From assembly GCF_018141105.1 (NCBI RefSeq), contig NZ_CP054839.1, positions 6,389,411-6,453,410 on the forward strand: 64,000 nt of DNA. The letters are read 5' to 3'. Source of the DNA: Saccharopolyspora erythraea. GTDB taxonomy: Bacteria > Actinomycetota > Actinomycetes > Mycobacteriales > Pseudonocardiaceae. A model generated the notes under the pieces. That model made no database searches and was not told where the DNA came from. It worked only from the letters and a program-made list of their open reading frames with translations. The stretch's first letter is position 1. Each line of letters opens with the position of its first letter. The position numbers were made by a program, and so were the translations under genes. Shown here piece by piece: positions 59,908 through 64,000 of the stretch.

Positions 59908-60456
59908 CTATCCGCCGACGGAGGTGCCCGACGTGCCGGTTCCGAAGCCGCCCCGCGGGATCGTGCCGCCCGTGGTGGGGACGCTGCCCGCCCGGCCGAC
60001 CGTGGCGGTCTGGCCGGACGGGCCCGTCTTCGGCGTGGTGTAGGTGCCGCCGCTGACCCGGGTGCCCACCGGTGCGGCGAAGGCGCCGGCCGAGGCCGAG
60101 TAGTGGTACCAGAGGGCCGCGACGCCCACGTGCTGGCCGGAAACGTGGGTGTAGTCGGTCGGTGCGTCCTCGCAGTCCTCGTCAGGCAGCCGGACCTCGG
60201 TCTCAGGGTCGACGCACACCGCGACGTAGTCCCAGTCCTGCTCGTCGTCGGTGTCGCTGGTCGTGGTCTCCGTCGTGGTGGTTTCGGTCGTGGTGGTCGG
60301 GGTCGTCGTCTCGGTCGTCGGGGTCGCCGTGGTGGGGACCGGTCCGGAGGAGGCGCTGTGCGCGCCGGCCGCGCACCCGGACGCGAGGTAGAACGCGGCC
60401 ACCCACGGCACCAGCCGGACCATCGGTACCGCCGTCCCGCGCAGCGATCCGGACAT
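59908..60456 (-). CDS. putative lipoprotein with Thr/Glu-rich linker
   Basis: ATG 60456 has GGAGAAGG upstream. The 182-residue precursor has a hydrophobic signal (LVPWVAAFYLASGCA) with a lipobox around Cys 27 or so, then a low-complexity linker of alternating Thr and Glu (TTTTETTTTETTT), an acidic middle with two cysteines (VCVDPETEVRLPDEDCED) and a Gly/Thr/Ser-rich C-terminus (VPTTGGTIPRGGFGTG). The middle and GG-rich end are common in actinobacterial surface proteins of unknown role. Confidence 0.7.
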   Translation of the reverse strand: MSGSLRGTAVPMVRLVPWVAAFYLASGCAAGAHSASSGPVPTTATPTTETTTPTTTTETTTTETTTSDTDDEQDWDYVAVCVDPETEVRLPDEDCEDAPTDYTHVSGQHVGVAALWYHYSASAGAFAAPVGTRVSGGTYTTPKTGPSGQTATVGRAGSVPTTGGTIPRGGFGTGTSGTSVGG

Positions 60457-60580
60457 CGCCGCCTTCTCCGACGATTCTTCCCGCGTACCCGCACCTAACC
60501 GGTCGATCATCCCGGGGAGCATAGGAACGCGTTCGGCCGCCTGTACTCCGTTCGGGGAAATTCACCGGTTGACCAGCGGA

Positions 60581-62593
60581 TCACCGCCCGACGGGCTTCA
60601 GCACGGCGACTCCGCTCGGCGGCAGGGTGACCTCGGCGGCCTGCGCGCCGGTGAGCAGATCGGCCGCGGGCCACGGCAGCCGCAACGCCACCTCGTCCGT
60701 GTTGTGGTTGAGCAGGAAGAAGAAATCGCCTCGACGGGTCGCCTGCACCCCGGCGGGCAGGTCGGCCAGCACCGGTTGCACACCGGCTTCCGACGCCACG
60801 CGGTCGATCAGCGTGCGCATCGCCTCCGGCTCCGGGCGCGTTCCCAGGTACCAGGCCGCGCCGTCGCCGAAGGCGTGCCGGGTCAGGGCCGGGTGCCCGG
60901 CGAGCGCGCCCTCGGTGAAAGTGCCGAGCACGCTCGCGCCCTCGGGCTCGATCTCCTCCGACCACAGCGTCGCGCGGGCGGGGCTGCCGAGCAGTTCCAC
61001 GCCGATGCCGGCGCTTTCGGCCAGCGGCTGGAACTCCGGGATGCGCAGCCCCAGTACCTCGCGCAGCGGGGCCGGGTAGCCGCCGAGGTGCACGCGGTCG
61101 TTCTCGTCGACGATGCCGGAGAAGAACGACACCAGCAGGTGCCTGCCGCGCCGGACGTACTCGGTGAGGTTTGCGGCGGTCGCCTCGCGCAGCAGGTACA
61201 GGTTGGGCACCACCACGAGCCGGTAGCCGGACAGGTCACGGTCCGGGTGCACGACGTCGCAGCCGATCCCTGCGTCGAACAGCGGGCCATAGTGGGCCAG
61301 CAACGCCTCGACCTGGCCCAGCTCCGACGGGTGGGAGTCCAGCTCCAGGGCCCACCAGCTGTCCCAGTCCAGGACGAGCGCGACGTCGTTGTCCGGGCGG
61401 GTGCCCGCCAGCTCCCCGGCGGCCGCCAGTTCCGCGCCGAGCTCGGTGACCTCGCGGAAGGTGCGGGTGTCGGTGCCCGCGTGCGGCACCATCCCGGAGT
61501 GGAACTTCTCCGCGCCGCCCGCCGACTGCCGCCACTGGAAGAAAAGCACGCCGTCGGCGCCCTGGGCGACGGCCTGCCAGCTCCACAGCCGCATCTGGCC
61601 GGGGGCCTTGGCTGCGTTGCGGGGCCGCCAGTTCACCGCGTTGGGCGCCTGTTCCATCAGCAGCCACGGCTGGCCGCCGCGCAGCGACCGGAACACGTCG
61701 TAGGACAGGCCGGCCAGCACGTGTGCCCGCGGGTCGTGCGGGTCGGGGTAGGAGTCGTAGCTGACGACGTCCACTTTGGACGACCACGCGTGCAGGTCCA
61801 GGGTCCTGGCCAGGGGAACGTGGTTGGTGGTCACTGGGATCTCCGGCGTCACGCGGCGCAGGACCGCCTTCTCCATCCGCAGCAGCTCCAGCATGGTGTC
61901 CGAGGAGAAGCGGGCGAAGTCCAGCCGCTGCGCCGGGTTGGCGAAGGTCGGCGCGGTGCGCGGTGGGAGCACCTCGTCGAAGTCGTCGTAGCGCTGGGAC
62001 CAGAACTTCGTCGACCACGCCTCGTTGAGCGCGCCCACGTCGCCGTAGCGCTCGCGCAGCCAGTCCCGGAAGGCCACCGCCGAGCCGTCGCAGTAGCAGG
62101 CGCGGACGTGGCAGCCGTACTCGTTGCCGATGTGCCACAGCGCCAGCGCGGGGTGCTCGGCGTAGCGCTCGGCGAGCTCCTCGACGAGGCGGACCGCGTG
62201 GTCGCGGTAGACCGGGCTCGACGGGCAGTACGCCTGCCGGGCGCCCGGCCACAGGACGGTGCCGTCGGCGCGTTGCGGAAGCGTTTCCGGGAACTTCCTG
62301 GCGAGCCACGGCGGCGGAGAGGCGGTCATCGTCGCGACCGAAGCCGCGACACCACCCTCGGCGAGGTTGTCCAGGACCTGGTCGAACCACCCGAAGTCGA
62401 AGTCACCGGGCCGCGGTTCCACCAGCGCCCAGCCGAAGATACCCACCGACACCAGGGAAACCCCGGCCTCGCGCATCAGCCGGATGTCCTCGCGCCACAC
62501 CTCCCGCGGCCACTGCTCGGGGTTGTAGTCCCCTCCGTAGGCGATGGTGGCGATGCGCTCCCGGAATCGGCGGGCGGCCTGTGGTTCGGTCAC
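60581..62593 (-). CDS. GH42 beta-galactosidase
   Basis: GTG 62593 overlaps the stop of the upstream permease (GTGA). The 670-residue enzyme has the three domains of GH42: the TIM barrel from YGGDYNPEQWPREVWREDIR, the acid/base Glu in LALWHIGNEYGCHVRACYCD, the nucleophile Glu in PWLLMEQAPNAVNWRPRN, a trimerisation domain (VVVPNLYLLREATAANLTEY) and a C-terminal beta domain. Cysteines after the acid/base Glu are part of the zinc site in many GH42 enzymes. No signal peptide, so it cleaves imported galactosides inside the cell. It is the last gene of an ABC import operon. Confidence 0.94.
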   Translation of the reverse strand: MTEPQAARRFRERIATIAYGGDYNPEQWPREVWREDIRLMREAGVSLVSVGIFGWALVEPRPGDFDFGWFDQVLDNLAEGGVAASVATMTASPPPWLARKFPETLPQRADGTVLWPGARQAYCPSSPVYRDHAVRLVEELAERYAEHPALALWHIGNEYGCHVRACYCDGSAVAFRDWLRERYGDVGALNEAWSTKFWSQRYDDFDEVLPPRTAPTFANPAQRLDFARFSSDTMLELLRMEKAVLRRVTPEIPVTTNHVPLARTLDLHAWSSKVDVVSYDSYPDPHDPRAHVLAGLSYDVFRSLRGGQPWLLMEQAPNAVNWRPRNAAKAPGQMRLWSWQAVAQGADGVLFFQWRQSAGGAEKFHSGMVPHAGTDTRTFREVTELGAELAAAGELAGTRPDNDVALVLDWDSWWALELDSHPSELGQVEALLAHYGPLFDAGIGCDVVHPDRDLSGYRLVVVPNLYLLREATAANLTEYVRRGRHLLVSFFSGIVDENDRVHLGGYPAPLREVLGLRIPEFQPLAESAGIGVELLGSPARATLWSEEIEPEGASVLGTFTEGALAGHPALTRHAFGDGAAWYLGTRPEPEAMRTLIDRVASEAGVQPVLADLPAGVQATRRGDFFFLLNHNTDEVALRLPWPAADLLTGAQAAEVTLPPSGVAVLKPVGR

Positions 62594-63429
62594 GACTTGA
62601 CGCTCCCTTCGGTGAGCCCGCCCTTCCAGTAGCGCTGCAGGAAGAGCATGGCGATCATCAGCGGTACGACCGAGACGAACGCGCCGCCCACCGTAAGCTG
62701 GGTGAGCACCGCGTCGCGTTCGGAGGCGGTGGACCACGCCGCCAGTCCCAGCGGCAGCGAGTACAGGCTGCTGTCGGACAGCATCACCAGCGGCAGGAAG
62801 TAGTTGGTCCAGATCGCGACGAACTGGAACAGGAACACGGTCACCAGCGCCGGTTTCATCAGCCGCAGCACGATCGTGTTGAAGATGCGGAACTCCCCCG
62901 CCCCGTCGATGCGACCGGACTCCAGCAACTCGTCGGGGATCGCGGCGTCGGCGTAGATGCGCGCCAGGTACACCCCGAAGGGGCTGACCATGCTCGGCAG
63001 CAGCACGCTGGCGTAGGTGTTGGCCAGGCCCAGCGAGCTGAAGATGAGGTACAGCGGCAGCGCCAGCACGGTGAACGGGATCAGCACCCCGCCGAGCACC
63101 AGGTTGAACACCATTTCCCTGCCGCGGAAGGAGAACTTCGCGATGGCGTACCCGCACGCCGCCGACAGCCACGTCCCGGCCAGCGCGCCGACCCCGGCGT
63201 AGAGCAGGGTGTTGGCGACCCAGCGCAGGTAGATCCCGCCGTCGTGGCTGAAGAGCTGCCCGAGGTTGGTCCACAGCCTCGGTTCGGAGAACCACAGCCC
63301 GCTGGAGCCGTAGAGGCCGGTGGTCGTCTTCGTCGCCGCCACGGCCAGCCAGTACACCGGCAGCAGGAAGTACACCGCCGCGACCGCCAGCACGGCGGTC
63401 ACCAGGATCTTCGACGCGCGCTCCGGCAT
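62590..63429 (-). CDS. sugar ABC transporter permease (MalG-like)
   Basis: 279 residues, six helices. The EAA loop, ELLESGRIDGAGEFRIFNTI, contacts the ATPase. The start overlaps the upstream permease stop as TGATG and the stop overlaps the GH42 start, so the three proteins are coupled. It imports galactosides or oligosaccharides with the MalF-like partner and a binding protein that must lie beyond the window. Confidence 0.92.
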   Translation of the reverse strand: MPERASKILVTAVLAVAAVYFLLPVYWLAVAATKTTTGLYGSSGLWFSEPRLWTNLGQLFSHDGGIYLRWVANTLLYAGVGALAGTWLSAACGYAIAKFSFRGREMVFNLVLGGVLIPFTVLALPLYLIFSSLGLANTYASVLLPSMVSPFGVYLARIYADAAIPDELLESGRIDGAGEFRIFNTIVLRLMKPALVTVFLFQFVAIWTNYFLPLVMLSDSSLYSLPLGLAAWSTASERDAVLTQLTVGGAFVSVVPLMIAMLFLQRYWKGGLTEGSVKS

Positions 63430-64000
63430 CACGCGCCCCTCCTTCCCACCAGCTTGAGGAACCCGAAGGAGAGCACGAAGCAGGTCACCGCGACGATGAT
63501 CGACTGCGCGGCGGCCAGCCCGTAGTCGTTGTTGGTGAACGCCTCGGCGTAGGCGCTCATGTTCGGGGTGTACTCGACGTCGATGTAGCCGCTGAGCGGC
63601 TTGAGCAGCAGCGGTTCGGTGAACAGTTGCAGCGTGCCGATGATGCTGAACACCGTGTTGAGCACCAGGGCCGGGCGGATCAGCGGCAGCTTGATCCGGA
63701 TCGCGATCTGCCACGCGTTGGCGCCGTCGATGCGCGCGGCCTCCCGCAGCGCGGGGTCGATGGCGTTGAGCTGGGCGATGATGACCAGCATGTTGTAGCC
63801 AGCGTAGGTCCAGGTGACGATGTTGGCGATGGACCACAGGATCGAACCCGACGACAGGAAGTCGACCGGGATTCCCAGTGCGCCGAACAGCTCCGAAACC
63901 GGGCTGATGCCCGGGGTGTAGAGGAAGCCCCACAGGATCGAGGCGATGACGCCGGGTACGCCGTAGGGCAGGAAGTAGGCGCTGCGGAAGAAGCCCTTCC
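63429..64000 (-). CDS. sugar ABC transporter permease (MalF-like), 5' end outside the window
   Basis: The frame is open to the window edge; about 190 C-terminal residues are present. It contains YFLPYGVPGVIASILWGFLY, the EAA loop ALREAARIDGANAWQIAIRI, and the final helices. It is the first membrane partner of the permease at 62590. Confidence 0.9.
   Translation of the reverse strand, partial: KGFFRSAYFLPYGVPGVIASILWGFLYTPGISPVSELFGALGIPVDFLSSGSILWSIANIVTWTYAGYNMLVIIAQLNAIDPALREAARIDGANAWQIAIRIKLPLIRPALVLNTVFSIIGTLQLFTEPLLLKPLSGYIDVEYTPNMSAYAEAFTNNDYGLAAAQSIIVAVTCFVLSFGFLKLVGRRGA

Noticed and set aside
60581-63295. One 904-codon frame joining the GH42 enzyme with upstream sequence
   Set aside because: Upstream of 62593 the frame is a shadow of the MalG-like permease; the GTG overlapping the permease stop is the real start.

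Overview
The window is GC-rich DNA whose genes use almost only G/C-ending codons and start often at GTG, with frequent GTGA/ATGA stop-start overlaps. This points to a filamentous actinomycete. A complete Emb-type arabinosyltransferase (arabinogalactan cell wall) and a low-molecular-weight ArsC of the mycothiol-linked type suggest Pseudonocardiales, with Saccharopolyspora as my best guess (inference from gene content only).

Layout. (1) 1-8.9 kb: the 3' end of a coupled three-gene operon (Ldh2-type dehydrogenase, Gfo/Idh/MocA oxidoreductase, 139-aa protein), then a nucleotide-sugar dehydrogenase, a membrane-anchored secreted protein, a DUF4239 membrane protein, two decayed genes and a DUF2236 protein. 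(2) 8.9-38.2 kb: a large accessory island. It holds at least seven whole or broken insertion sequences (IS3 twice, IS701 twice, IS5 twice, IS256, plus an IS30 scrap just outside), a two-recombinase Tn554-like unit with the larger gene frameshifted, remnants of integrative-element genes (Nudix protein, AAA helicase-like ATPase, HTH/Xis protein, two tyrosine integrases), an orphan type I-E CRISPR array of 12 repeats beside a cas3 fragment cut off by an IS3 remnant, a WXG100/polymorphic toxin/immunity cassette, and a P27 terminase scrap. The island ends at a tRNA-Pro(GGG) gene next to an integrase. (3) 38.4-64 kb: ordinary chromosome with few gaps: VOC protein, MHS-type MFS transporter, alpha/beta hydrolase with a divergent CGNR regulator, an unusual molybdenum-hydroxylase large subunit without its partner subunits, an arsenic locus (arsI divergent from arsR-acr3-arsC), an NRAMP-related transporter, emb, GNAT, FadR-type regulator divergent from an MFS transporter, XdhC protein, LysE exporter, lipoprotein, and a GH42 beta-galactosidase with its two ABC permeases running off the right edge.

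How parts work together. The CRISPR array has an AT-rich leader on the left and decaying repeats on the right, so it reads rightwards; its cas genes are absent from the window apart from the cas3 piece. A second lone CRISPR-like repeat at 35.5 kb is followed by the same interrupted palindrome that follows the real array and overlaps the end of the AAA ATPase gene, so array and ATPase tail seem to have been linked in two copies of an integrative element. The toxin cassette (WXG100 partner, DUF6883-type toxin, DUF4926-like immunity protein) is the clearest functional cargo of the island. Outside the island, three divergent or single promoters carry clean palindromes (ars, CGNR, NRAMP-related) that look like operators.

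Limits: all family names come from reading the protein sequences by eye; no searches were run. Small ORFs between 11.5 and 18 kb are uncertain.
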